NCBI GenBank assembly: GCA_014529385.2
Contig: CM043961.1
Location: forward strand, 14,396,978 to 14,460,977
Source of the DNA: Adiantum capillus-veneris
Lineage: Eukaryota; Streptophyta; Polypodiopsida; Polypodiales; Pteridaceae
Direction: 5' to 3'
Length of the DNA: 64,000 bases
A model generated the notes under the pieces. That model made no database searches. It saw only the letters and a list, made by a program, of their open reading frames with translations, and was not told the DNA's origin. Position numbers and translations under genes: made by a program. Position 1 is the first letter of the stretch. The number at the start of each line of letters is the position of its first letter. Positions 47,202 to 57,840 of this stretch are shown here, in pieces.

Positions 47202-47849
47202 CTTGGTTAGGCAAGCCCGAAGAGCTATGGATGTGCGGTGCATCAAGTTGTGGAAGCTTGCAGCAAGAAGAATGTATATTGGAAAGATCAGTTGAAGGTA
47301 AGGAATACATTCGTGGTCCTTTTCCAGAATAGGCCCTCAATCCATTGGAGTGGACCTAGATACTAGAAACCCTAGATAAGTGTGCTTATTTAGATGGCCC
47401 CACTATAAATTTCTTCGTCGACAAGGATGGATATGATGTGGTTCCTTACTATATGGTCAATATGGTGCAAGGGGAAGATGAAGAGAAACCCTCAGATCAA
47501 CCCAACTGATGAGACAAAGAAAGAAGCGCAAGGAGAGTTTTACAACTCTCTTGAGCAATTTGAATGCGAAGATGATGTGGACAATGAGTGCTCAGACAAC
47601 CTGAGTGACCAAGAGGAAACAGGAGTAGATGTCCGATTTTACGAGTTTTCAAACCAAAAACCTAAACGTCAAGAGAACTAAAAGAGAAAAAGAGATAGAG
47701 GCAGAACGAGATAGAACATCATGCCTAGGATAAGGGACAAAACACAATTTTTATTGCTTGTAAAAGCTGGTGATTGTATCAAGGACAAAATATCAAGGAG
47801 ATACTCTCAGGCCCAATATCCAAAAACAAAAGCAATAATGCAAAAACAA

Positions 47850-48657
47850 GCTCTATAGTTTGAAACAAAACCCAAGAAAACAAAGAAACTTGGGCAGGAT
47901 CAATGTGGAGAGCCTAAGTGGACCAAGGTAGAGAGAAAAGAGAAGTACAGAGATCTTGAGAAAACTCTGAGGGAAGTATGGACAACAAAAGTAGAGAGTG
48001 GCGAAGAAGAAAATGAGAAGAATGAGGACAAAATGAGTATACCATCCCACTATAGAGAGTTCACATACAAGACAAGAAGATAGTGATGATGCAACCTCTT
48101 TGAGAGTGAAAAGACAAGGATTCTTACGATGGACCTGAGGATACAAAAAAGATAGACTTGGCAGAACCAAGACAAGAGCCACAATTAGCCTACATTGCAA
48201 CGGATCTAAGTCTAGCAGAGCAAGAAAAGCTCATAAGTCTTCTCAAGGAGTACAAGAACGTGTTCTCTTGGTCATACAAGGACTTGAAAGGAGTAGATCC
48301 TATGATACGTCAGCACACGGTTCTCTTAAAACCTGACACCAAGCTCGAGAGCGACCATACACATACAATGATACATTTGCTAAGTGCATCAAAGAGGAGA
48401 TTGATAAATTAAAAGATGCTGAATTCATCTATGAGATAGAACATACCGACTTGGTATCTCCCATTCTGGTGGTACCTAAAAAGAATGGTAAATTACGAGT
48501 GTGTGTGAATCTAAAGAAGGTTAATGCAGCCATGATAAGGGATAACTATCCCTTGCCTCTTACAAATCGTGTCCTACATGAGTAGGCAAACGGACATACT
48601 CCTTCTTAGATGGGTTCTCATGCTACAACCAACTCGTGATTGCCCCTGAGGACCAAG
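47850..48657 (+). pseudogene. Element B pol start and RT, truncated by Element C
   Basis: Segments are KTLREVWTTKVESGEEENEK, YIATDLSLAEQEKLISLLKE and SWSYKDLKGVDPMIRQHTV, then after a shift SPILVVPKKNGKLRVCVNLK and DNYPLPLTNRVL. All align to the start of Element C pol. It ends abruptly at the Element C LTR. Confidence 0.88.
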
Positions 48658-49286
48658 TGTTAAGGCGGTTACGCCTCTAGCGGAAGCTAAATAGCGAGAA
48701 CTCAACCAACAACAGAATTTGTCAGACGAGGAAAGAGCTTGACCCGCAGGCGCATGGAAACAACTAGGTGGGTGTCAAATCACTTACTCGACCTTCTAAT
48801 GACAATCACTACTAAGGAAATCAAATCTAAGTTCTAAAATACGCAAGTGACTGAAATCCGTACTACGAACGAATGCTATACAAAATAGGATCTAGAATCA
48901 TTGAATCGATCTCAAACTCAAGGGGAAGTCTATACACTAGGTAAGAACAACACCCTAAAGACTTGAACTGCAAAATCAACCTATAACCACTCCGTGCGGT
49001 AAACGCGTATGAAGACAGGCCGAAAAATACCGGTGATCGAAACTTGACCCCGATGGTACTAATGTGTAGCTCTACTTGTTGTGGTTCTATAGATATGCTA
49101 CACGCTCCATTCCGAGACACGAGTTGGAAGAAAACTCACACCGAAGCTCGTAGGAACTTACCACACATAGAAGCCAATAGCGCGCACTCTTGGTATCTGT
49201 GCGTAGCTCTCGCCGTTGCTAACACAATGGCGGTGTCGCTTCTCCAATGGCGGCTCCGTAGCTCGCGTAGCAAGTAGATAAGACTC

Positions 49287-49340
<54 letters not shown>

Positions 49341-49626
49341 ACACAGTCACGACGCTCAAAAAACTCACTTTGATTAATAATCTTTTTCCTTAGGTTACAA
49401 AAACTTTGGCTTCTATACCTCAGCCTTGGAGGTGAGAACATCTCTAACTAATTACATCAGCAAGTGAAATTACTTTGGGATTACAAGATGGAAACTCAAT
49501 TGAGTCCCGTTACTTAATGAATGGCTCAAATCAAAATTAATGTCGAAAAGACATTTATTACAATCAATGGTTACAAAATGATGAGTGTGAGCAAAAATGT
49601 GGGTGTGATCCTCTACTGGCTCAACA
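48658..49626 (-). repeat. 3' LTR of Element C (969 bp)
   Basis: On the plus strand it starts TGTTAAGG and ends CTCAACA, with TG...CA termini. The left edge is where Element B's RT stops; the right edge abuts the polypurine tract. It contains (CT)n at 49290-49338. GGTATAGAAGCC on the minus strand (about 49408-49419) is a weak TATA candidate. Confidence 0.9.
49290..49338. repeat. CT microsatellite inside the Element C LTR
   Basis: About 24 units. The Element B LTR lacks it at the matching position. Confidence 0.97.
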
Positions 49627-49640
49627 CTCCCCCCCTCCGC
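49627..49640 (-). other. Polypurine tract of Element C
   Basis: The minus strand reads GCGGAGGGGGGGAG directly followed by the LTR start TGTTGAG. Confidence 0.88.
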
Positions 49641-49675
49641 GTTCATGTCGTCCCTGACATGAATTTTATGCTTGG

Positions 49676-52600
49676 TCAATAAAGTCCTGTCGTCTTGAGC
49701 ATCTGCAAATGTGATTCGTATCGTAGGTTGCCGATGGTCAAGGTTGGGCCGAATATTTTGCTCTCGTGGGTGAAAAAGCCGGTGTAGAAAGCTTCTTCGA
49801 ATGTTTGCATATGGAAGCTAGGCAAAAACATAATCCTTTGGTATAGGAGGTGTAACACTTTTGGAGAAGGCTGCAATGAAAGATCGTACATCATATCAGT
49901 CACCGTGTCGGTTGTCGATAGTAGACTCGAGGTCGTGGCTTTATCTGGCGCGAACACTTCAATGCAAGCTAAGAGAGTCCTGCAAATTTTCTTGAGCATC
50001 TAACATGAAAGGTCAGGAGAGCCAGTAAAGAGCTTGATGGTGCCCATTAGGGTTTTCACCATGTAGGCTTTACCTATTCTCTCTCCTGCCTTTGGTCCTG
50101 GCATCCTGGGATAATTAAGCCAATTTGGCTTATTTTCTGCAATCCTGCCATGCTCTTTCCAATTTCTGACTCTTGGCACCGGACAGAAGGTTGCATCCTC
50201 CCGAATCTCCTTTGGTGCCTCCACCAAGTAGATGAGGTAGGCTGGGTATTTGTTCAGCCAACCTTTCCTCCATCTAGATTGTGGATCTACTATCTTCTTT
50301 GATTGTTCCTCCTTTGTGATGTCGCCTTCGTAAAGAGCGACATACTGATCCTCCTCTATTCTCTTTTTCGTCTTTAGCACTTCAAATTTCATCAAAGGGA
50401 AAGGCAGGCTGGGTTGCATCCACTATTCATGGATCACTTTTGTGTCTAGTCCCTGAAGTCTAATGGAGATTAGGAGTCTCCTCTCCCATTCCATTTCCGC
50501 CTTGGCACTCTCCTCTGCTGACTTTTCTATTTGGTCATGGAGCCTTTGTTCTTCTTCTTCAGAGATTCTTGAAGTCGAGGCCATCTCTTGAGCTGGGGCT
50601 GGATCTTCAATTGTGGTTGCCTCTCCAGTTTCTGGTAGCTCTATGGCTGCTCCACCTGATTCTTCTTGTGGTGTCTCTGTCTCTCTTCTTTGTTGCTCTT
50701 GTAGATCTTGGAGCTGTTTGCAGAGGGCCTCATTCTCTGTCCGTAGTGTTTGATTTTCTAATGTGAGCCTCTCCTCTGCGGCCAATGATCCCTCCGCAAT
50801 GTGCAACCTTTGCACTTGCTCTAATCTTAGCTCTCTTTGTAAGCTTCGGACCTGGTCTTCCAAAACTGGTACGATAGCTCCCTCTTGTTCGGTTTCTGCT
50901 CTGCTAGCTCTAGGGGTAGACCTAAGTCTAGTGATTGTTCTTTCTTGGAGCTCGACTCTTTCCCTTAGCTCAATGAGCTCATCCTTAGCCACCTCCAACT
51001 CATCCTCTATCCGCTCCCTTGCTTCCTGTGCACTTGTTACTTCTCTTGAAGCCTCGGCTAGCTGGAGTACCAAGCCGTCTCTCTTGTTTTCCGCGTCATA
51101 GAGTGATGCTTTATGACTTTCAGATTCAGTCATAGCATTCTCTAAATTTCCCTGTAACTCTGCTTCCCTTTGTTTGGCTGTCTCAATCTCTACTTCCTTT
51201 GCCTTGGACCTTTCTTTTATCTTGCTGAGCAGTTCATGCACCATGTGCATGTCTTTTTCATCATCATCTGTCAACTCTAAAGCTCTTTCCGCCACCACCT
51301 CCATTGGATTTGGCTCTTCTAGTACTTTCGGTTCGTCCAGTTTCTCTTCACTTTCTTTTTTACTATTTGTCTTTTTCTCCGTCCCTCTCCGTTCATCTTG
51401 TTTTTGTAGGGTGATCCCATAAACTGCCTCAAGGGCCTCTTCTTCGGTGTATCCTATCTCTACCAGATCCTCATAATCATTTCTCTTTTGCTGAACTGGA
51501 TCTATCTTCTTTTCTTTGGTCTCGGCTTCTGGCTTTTTCAAAAAATCTGTGTCCACTTCTACTGTGGTCTCTTCCACAATTTTTTCCGTCTTCTTCGAGC
51601 TTGGTACATCAGTCATAGAGGGATGTTTGTCCTCAGCTTCCTTGGCTTTCCCCTTGTCGGCTTGCCCATCTTTCTCTTGAGGCTTAGTAGACTCATCTAC
51701 TTTCCTTTTTCCCTTGTCGTCTTTTTTCAGCTCAGCTTTTAATTGTTGTACCTCCTCTTCAGTGTATGGCTCGACAGGTTGCTGCTCCAAAATAGCCTCT
51801 GACTCCTCATAAGTTTTAATATATTGATCGTATTGATCAATATGTGGCCTGACCGAGCTAGTTCCGACTTTAGTGGGGTTTGGCACCCACTTTTCTTCAA
51901 AGTCACCCTTTAGAGCTCTTTCCGCTCTAAACTGCTCCACTAATCTTTCCATCCTTGCCGCTTTCTGACTTTTGGTTTGCTTGGGAGCAACCTTCTTCTT
52001 TACTTTCTTCTTAAGTGGCTCGTCCACATCCTCTTCAGGTTCTGAAACTACTTCTAGTTTCCGGCGTGCTCTTGTGGATGCCCTCTTGGGTACTTCGGGC
52101 TGTTCTTCCTCCTCGTCGGCTTCTCTAAGCCACTCATTCTGGGAGGGAGCCTTTGGCCACTGATCTCTAGCTCCAATAGCTTCATAAGCTATTCTTGTTA
52201 GAATTTCCGCTCCTCCTATGTATTTTGGCTTCTCGTTGTGCATGGCAATTACTTGCTCGTGGATGTGTTGAGCGTAATTCACCTCTTTTGGCATATTGCT
52301 CTTTAATGCCCATGTGATGGTGGTCGCAATGGCATGGGGTGGTGTCGTATACTTTTGCGGTCTTTTACTGCAAACATGAAGAAATTGGTTGTACAGTCAG
52401 CAAAGGGTTGCCGCTCTTGGGTCCGCCATATCTCCATAGGTCGCATTCTGTTTCTTGGGCCCATAGACCTCTATGGCCTCTCTTCTTTCCCTGACCGAGC
52501 TCCCTTTGTTGTGCAGCTTCAATGCGTCTGCAATTAGCTGTGGAGTGATCTGTACTTCTACCTTCTCTCCATCCATGGCTGTCAATGTGGCTTTTCCATC

Positions 52601-52951
52601 CTTCTGAATGGATGTTGCCAACTCGTACACTCTTCTTGTATCCACACCTGATGGTCTCGAGGTGAAGAAACTGTGCAAGTCTGCCCTTTCCAGGTACCTG
52701 CTGATGTCTCCTGACCTGCTATAATCTACCAATTCCTGTGGGATCATCGGTACATCCACCGCTTGCCCTTGAGGATCTCTGAAAGTCCCCTAGTAGATCT
52801 TTATTCCCTCTTTCTCCAATACTGCTTCCTCCACCCAAGTTTTGGTTGGCTTGAGGGTTTCTGCTGGAATGTCAAAGGGTTCCGCTTTTGCAATAGCATC
52901 TTTGATTGTCGGTCTTTTTCTCTTCGTTGCCGATGACTTGGTGGAATCCAT
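49676..52951 (-). pseudogene. Extra ORF of Element C downstream of pol (about 1,090 codons, four internal stops)
   Basis: A single frame runs from the ATG at 52951 (MDSTKSSATKRKRPTIKDAI) to TGA at 49676-49678, interrupted by TAG 52790-52792, TGA 52397-52399, TAG 50423-50425 and TAG 50000-50002. The N-terminal 250 residues (YELATSIQKDGKA, VEVQITPQLIADALKL) resemble the plant transposon-associated domain seen in extra ORFs of Athila-like Gypsy elements, by pattern only. The middle is Lys/Glu-rich, and about 51250-50550 is a long coiled coil (heptads such as LEVAKDELIELRERVELQER). I see no membrane segment, so an envelope-like role is not supported. Its function is unknown. Confidence 0.75.
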
Positions 52952-53117
52952 GGATCCTGTAACTCCAATTTCAGAAGTTAGCGTCTTTTTAGTATTGAAA
53001 GCCGAAGTGAAGCTTTTAACTATCCAAATGACTTGAAAATTGAAACATGAGCTATTCAAGGCCTAAGGATGCAAGGTAGGTGAAAAAATATGCAAAATGG
53101 GCTCGAAATCATGCTGG

Positions 53118-54128
53118 AGACATCATACGCGTATGATGTCTTTTGTGTCAAAATGACTTCATATTGGTTGTGCTTGTAGCTGATAGTGTATGCATGATTA
53201 TCATATGCTTGGATTTGAGTTTGGATCCCATTTGATCAAGTTTTGGCCAATTTAGTCCAGTTCCGGCTCTTGGCAAAATTTTGAAAGGGAATTTGATTTT
53301 ATGATCCAAATTGGATAAAACTTGGTGGTTCACTTTCAAATGGAATGTAGATCACTTCTGTTTGGTGGTTGAAGCCCTGAGGTGCCAAAATCACATAGTG
53401 AGACATCATACGCGTATGATGTCTTTTAGTGTATTTTTGGACCAAATTTCTCTATAAGCTTGGATTTGGCTTTAGATAGGCTTATTCAGTGGATTTATGA
53501 AGTTTGGATAGATTTTGGGCTAAAATTGGCTCTGGAGACATCATACGCGTATGATGTCTTTTTCATCAATTTTGCATGGGATTGGTTCTGTGGACTCCCC
53601 ATGTACTAGTGAAGGACTGTCTCTACTCAAATCTTGGTTTGGACTTGAGTATGTTGGATTTGGGCCAAAAATAGGCTTTATGTGAAGGATTTTCCCTCAA
53701 TTGGGCTAATGGGGTGATCCTCTTGACCAAATGGTTCCAAATTTCATATGTAGCATGTATTAGATATATATAATGGATGTATGATGACAAATGAGCAGTT
53801 TTGGCTCTGTAAGTGCAAATAGACATCATACGCGTATGATGTCTTTTGTGTCAAAATGGTGCTTTTTGGTTCCAGATAGCTTGTAGATGTGTTTAACAAC
53901 AATCCTACAAAGTTTCAATGAGTTTGGAGTTATTTTGACAAAATTAGGACCAAAAATCAATTTTATGGCCTACTTTGCGTCTTTTTGGTTTTCCTTGGGT
54001 TTTCTAACTCCAATTCTCATGATACTTGGTTCATAGGATGTGATTAACATGTGGAATGAGGCTATGCACTCAAATGTTGAAATGGATGTGAAATTCATGC
54101 TGTGAGACATCATACGCGTATGATGTCT
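53118..54128. repeat. Palindrome array before the Element C extra ORF (5 sites)
   Basis: Exact 24-bp consensus dyads start at 53118, 53401, 53536, 53821 and 54105; spacings are 283, 135, 285 and 284. All five are perfect. The site nearest the ORF starts 167 bp from its ATG (52951). The spacers between sites are diverged from each other. Confidence 0.97.
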
Positions 54129-54324
54129 TTTCTTGAAATGTTGGTCCTTTTGTGCAAAGAATGCTTTGTGCTAGTGCCCTAAGCCCTGCTAACTAGTTTT
54201 CAACTTAAGAAGTCATCAGTTTAGCTAAAAAGACCCCTTATAGGCATTTCAGTCTCCGAAGTTGTCTTTTTGCCTTGGAGTTGAATCTCTTCAACTTTTC
54301 TTCTCGAGAGTTGCATTTCTAGCT

Positions 54325-54462
54325 CATTGGATATGTTGTGAAGCCATCTATTTGGTTGAAATTGACTTTGGCTCCCCGTTCTCCATCTTTCTCCATTGGA
54401 TACGTTGTGAAGCCATCTATTTGGTTGAACTTGACTTTGGCTCCCCGTTCTCCATCTTTCTC
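54325..54462 (-). repeat. 69-bp tandem duplication (23 codons)
   Basis: 54325-54393 is repeated at 54394-54462 with two or three changes. Two minus-strand frames stay open across it (one encoding EKDGERGAKV..NQIDGFTTYP twice), so it may be coding, but no domain is seen. Confidence 0.8.
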
Positions 54463-56004
54463 CATTTGGTTGCCCGAAAGCGTCTTTTTCACCATCGGTA
54501 AGTGAATCATATTTCTTTTGGGTTTTGCTTGCAAACATAAGTCATCAATAGTTACTTGAAGCTGCTTGTGAAGTTTCATTTCATTCGGTCGTCAATTTCA
54601 GCCGTTATGCCAAAATGGCGCTTTGTGTGTCTGTCGTCGAATCGGTTGTTTTGACCCACTTTTGGTGGTCCAAACCTGGAGATAATCTATGGTTGCATTG
54701 CCCTCGATGTTGTTAAGCTTCCTGAGAAGTTTTGTGTCGTTTCGACAACTTTTTCCTGTTTGCCTCTTGCAGGCTCTGTTGACCTAGGGTTTTTCCAGTC
54801 GTTCTTTCTCGAGCTTTGAGTGTTAGAAACCCATCTTCTATACTAGGGTAACCCACCTATAAGTTCTTGCAAGGTTTGGTTAGGCGGTTGTGCCACTACC
54901 TAGCATTCTACCGCATTCCCCGTCTGCTCTTGTTTCTTGGTTTTGCTCAGTTTTCGCGACAAAAGTTAATGATAAGCATCAAAAGCTTATGGCAACGAGT
55001 CTACCTCTCATGTTTGGTGTCCTCTGAGCTCTCGTAGCAGTCGTAGAAGGCTGTAGAAGGTTGGATGCTCCTGTGTGCTCTTTGCTCTCTCCAAGTGGAT
55101 AATAGTGCAAATGAGCCTATAAGTGAAGTAAAAAATACTTAACTTTGGACTTCCTGGATCACTTGTTACCAAATTTGACATGTGCTCCTATCTCATCGTA
55201 AAATGCACTTTAGGATTTGAAATTTCTCAATTTGGACTCCGTTTGACCTTTTTCTGAGAAATCTGTCCACTTTGCCAAAATTCTGTCATTTCGGGCTTTC
55301 CGCAACTTTTCCCGAATTGTACTCAATTTTTACCATGGGTTGCCCTTGTCATTAGGATCATCACCATCTATTCTTTTCTTTTTTCTGATCTCGTTTCACC
55401 TGCTTTTTTATTTTTCTTTTACTTTTATCAAGAAAATCATAAAAAATAAAGGAAAATAGCAAATTGAAGCCAAAAAATTCCAAACATACACAATAAATAG
55501 CTGGTAACCCTATGTATATGAATATACACTTATTTGTGATTTCTGGACTTGGATTACCACTTTTTTCCACTTTTTAGCTCCAAAAACACTCTTATTTAGT
55601 GATATTTACACGTCTAGAGACCCAAATTCATCATTTGATCTCTTCTTGTTGCAAAACAAGGTATATAAGGGCATAGATATTATCAATATCCGCAATCAAA
55701 CATAAAAATTGCAAAATCATGTAAGACACTGCCCTTGTAATATAATTTTTGTTTTTCTTTGTTTTTGTCGCTTGTAGCTGCTTTGTAGCTCCTGTATACC
55801 TGTATACCTCCCCCCCTCCTAGTCTGAGTCCTCCTAGACGACTATGAAGTGTCTGTGGGCGAAGCATTGTAGTTGTTTTGGTCTTAAGTTCCCAATGCAA
55901 TTGTAGAGCGATGATACAACAGTCTTTCCAATAAAGCTGCTCTTTGTTTGATTGAAGGATTGGTGGTCGGGTTTTGGGTTGGTTTTGGCACTTCGGTAGT
56001 AGAA
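54463..56004. other. Element C region between pol and the second leader, no gene recognised
   Basis: Mixed composition; short frames on both strands with no domain. It could be a 3' untranslated region of the gag-pol unit or lost coding sequence. Confidence 0.45.
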
Positions 56005-56343
56005 TTAGTAGATGGATTCTTCTTTACCTTGTTGTTCTTTTTCACAATCGAAATCTGCTTCCGCTTCGCTTGTGCTTGCCACAAACTCTTTGCGACCCAA
56101 ACCTAGGAAATACCTAGGAGTTTCCGTGGATTGTACTGAAGGGGGTTCCTGTTTACAAATCCTTGGGATCCAAATTTGCTTGCTATAGCTTTGTGCCCTC
56201 ATGAACTTCTTTGGAATCCAGATCTGTTTCACTATCCTTGATTGTCTGGAATCACTCTGTTGTCTGGTATTGAAGACTCTGTTTTCCACCTTTGTGTTCT
56301 CTGGCACAACCTTTTTTGGTCTCCATACCAACTTTGACTCCAT
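56005..56343 (-). CDS. Hypothetical ORF after the integrase-protease unit
   Basis: 113 codons, starting MESKLVWRPKKVVPENTK. It has three repeats of a (V/I)W(R/I)P(K/R) pattern: VWRPKK, IWIPKK and IWIPRI; upstream, in another frame, QWQPKV adds a fourth. Such W.P.K repeats occur in some plant retroelement proteins, but I cannot name a family. It may be the broken C-terminal end of pol. Confidence 0.35.
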   Translation of the reverse strand: MESKLVWRPKKVVPENTKVENRVFNTRQQSDSRQSRIVKQIWIPKKFMRAQSYSKQIWIPRICKQEPPSVQSTETPRYFLGLGRKEFVASTSEAEADFDCEKEQQGKEESIY

Positions 56344-56458
56344 TTTTTCCCAAGGTTGAGCTGTTATATTATTGCTTGTCTTCCTTATCCAATGTTGAGA
56401 GTTCCTCGTCGAAGATCAATCCAGTTTGTATAGAAACTTTTGGTTGCCATTGCTTCTT

Positions 56459-57840
56459 CTATTTCTCTGGTTGTTGTTTACCTTTGTTCTTGGATTGTTC
56501 CTTTGGAGTTGGCTCTGCTCCTTTGGTGAACTTAACTGATTGACTTTCACCTTCGTATTTGATAAGCACTGATTTAGAACTCCAGTCAATCATTGCATTG
56601 TATTGCTTCTGCCATGGTTGTCCTAGCAATAATGGATGTTGTGTAGCTTGGTCTTCAACTACGTAAAACAGATGAGGATACACATACTGGTTAATTTGTA
56701 TATGTAAAACTATGCATCCGATAGTTTTGATTGAATTCTCAGAGTAACTCTTTAACTCTTGCTTGGCAGTTTGTAATTTAGTGTCATTTGTCAATTGTCT
56801 ATACAAACTGAGTGAAAGTAGGTTAGTTTGAGCTCCTGAATCCAATAGTGCTCTGGCTTTGATTTGGTTGGTTCCTACTTTGCATTCAATGATGGGTTCT
56901 TCTTTGTCATTATCCATTTCTGTTATACTGACTGCGTTTATTCGTATTGCTCCTTCATTGCGCTGTTTCTGACGTAGTAGTCTTCTTTTCTCCATTCTTT
57001 CCTTCGCCTCGGCTTGCGCTTCCTCCACAATCTTTTTCTTTTTCTGGACACGCAGTTTTTCTTGATGTATTTTGAGAAGCATGTCTTGGGTTAGCGGCAA
57101 AAGATACTTTTTCACTCTGCATCCACTAATCCAATTGGGCATTTCTTCTCCGTCTAATGTAGCAAGCTTGACGGCTCCACTTGGTGATAGATCGTTAATC
57201 ACCAGAGGTCCCATCCCTCGCTTTTTAAGCTTCTTAGCATGCTGTTTCAGAGTGTAAACTAGGACATAGTCCCCAACCTTAAACTCTTTAGTCTGCACAT
57301 GCTTATCAAAAAATTCCTTTTGTCGCCTTTTTTGAGCGTAGATAGAAGCTACTGCTTTTAGGCGAAGCTCGTCTAGATTTTCCAGATCATCTATTCTATC
57401 AGAAAGCTCGTGCCCTGTCCACTCTAGATCCTTAGCCACCCTTAAGGTTGAAATCAAGAATTCTATTGGTAAGATAGCATTTAGCCCAAAAACCATGTTA
57501 TATGGGGTTCTCCTATTGATGTTTTATATGCTACCCTATATGCCCATAATGTTGAATGCAACTTCTGGTCCCAGTCAGTTCTCGACTCAGATACAATCTT
57601 CGTAAGGACCGTGCATATGGTTTTGTTTGTTGCTTCAGCTTGTGCGTTTGCTTGTGGATGATACGGGGCTGATTTCCTATGGATTACCATGAATTCATCT
57701 AGAAGGATCTTTATCACTTCATTTATAAAATGTGTGCCTCGATCACTCACAATTTCTATTGGCAATCCATATCGTATAAAGACGTATTCATATAGAAATT
57801 GTGCCGTGGTCCTAGCATCTGCTTTTTGAGTTGCCTTTGC
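56459..57840 (-). pseudogene. Element C integrase core and C-terminus fused to a retropepsin
   Basis: After a TAA at 57841-57843 the pol frame continues with VSDRGTHF (second catalytic Asp) and HPQANAQAEATNK (Glu), to 57481. A frameshift near 57510 leads to a 345-residue frame: integrase C-terminal domain (FKVGDYVLVY at 72-81, KKRGMGPLVI at 91-100), a Lys/Glu-rich helix (145-180), then a retropepsin with LLDSGAQTN at 217-225, a flap-like SENSIKTIG at 252-260 and LLLGQPW at 289-295. The DSGA is intact. A protease placed after integrase, with none before RT, is highly unusual for Gypsy elements. Confidence 0.88.

Larger units (their letters stand above)
41190..48657 (+). mobile_element. Element B: decayed Ty3/Gypsy retrotransposon related to Element C, cut by C
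   Basis: Plus-strand order: partial 5' LTR, PBS, leader with five palindromes, gag, linker, retropepsin, and RT up to 48657, where Element C's LTR begins. The RT frame is broken off at the QLVIAPEDQ region, so the rest of B should lie beyond the right edge of the window. Frames carry many stops and shifts. Its LTR end, its MNLRSGR gag start and its RT match Element C. Confidence 0.88.

Noticed and set aside
50569..51742. Plus-strand frames of 65-112 codons opposite the extra ORF
   Set aside because: They are antisense shadows of the coiled-coil ORF, with Ser/Leu-rich composition as expected opposite Glu/Lys codons.
49676..52951. Calling the Element C extra ORF an envelope gene
   Set aside because: I see no signal peptide, furin site or membrane segment; the sequence is charged and coiled-coil.
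53118..54128. The palindromes as part of an LTR or as transposon termini
   Set aside because: They lie internally, before two ORFs and outside the 48658-49626 LTR, and no target duplications surround single sites.
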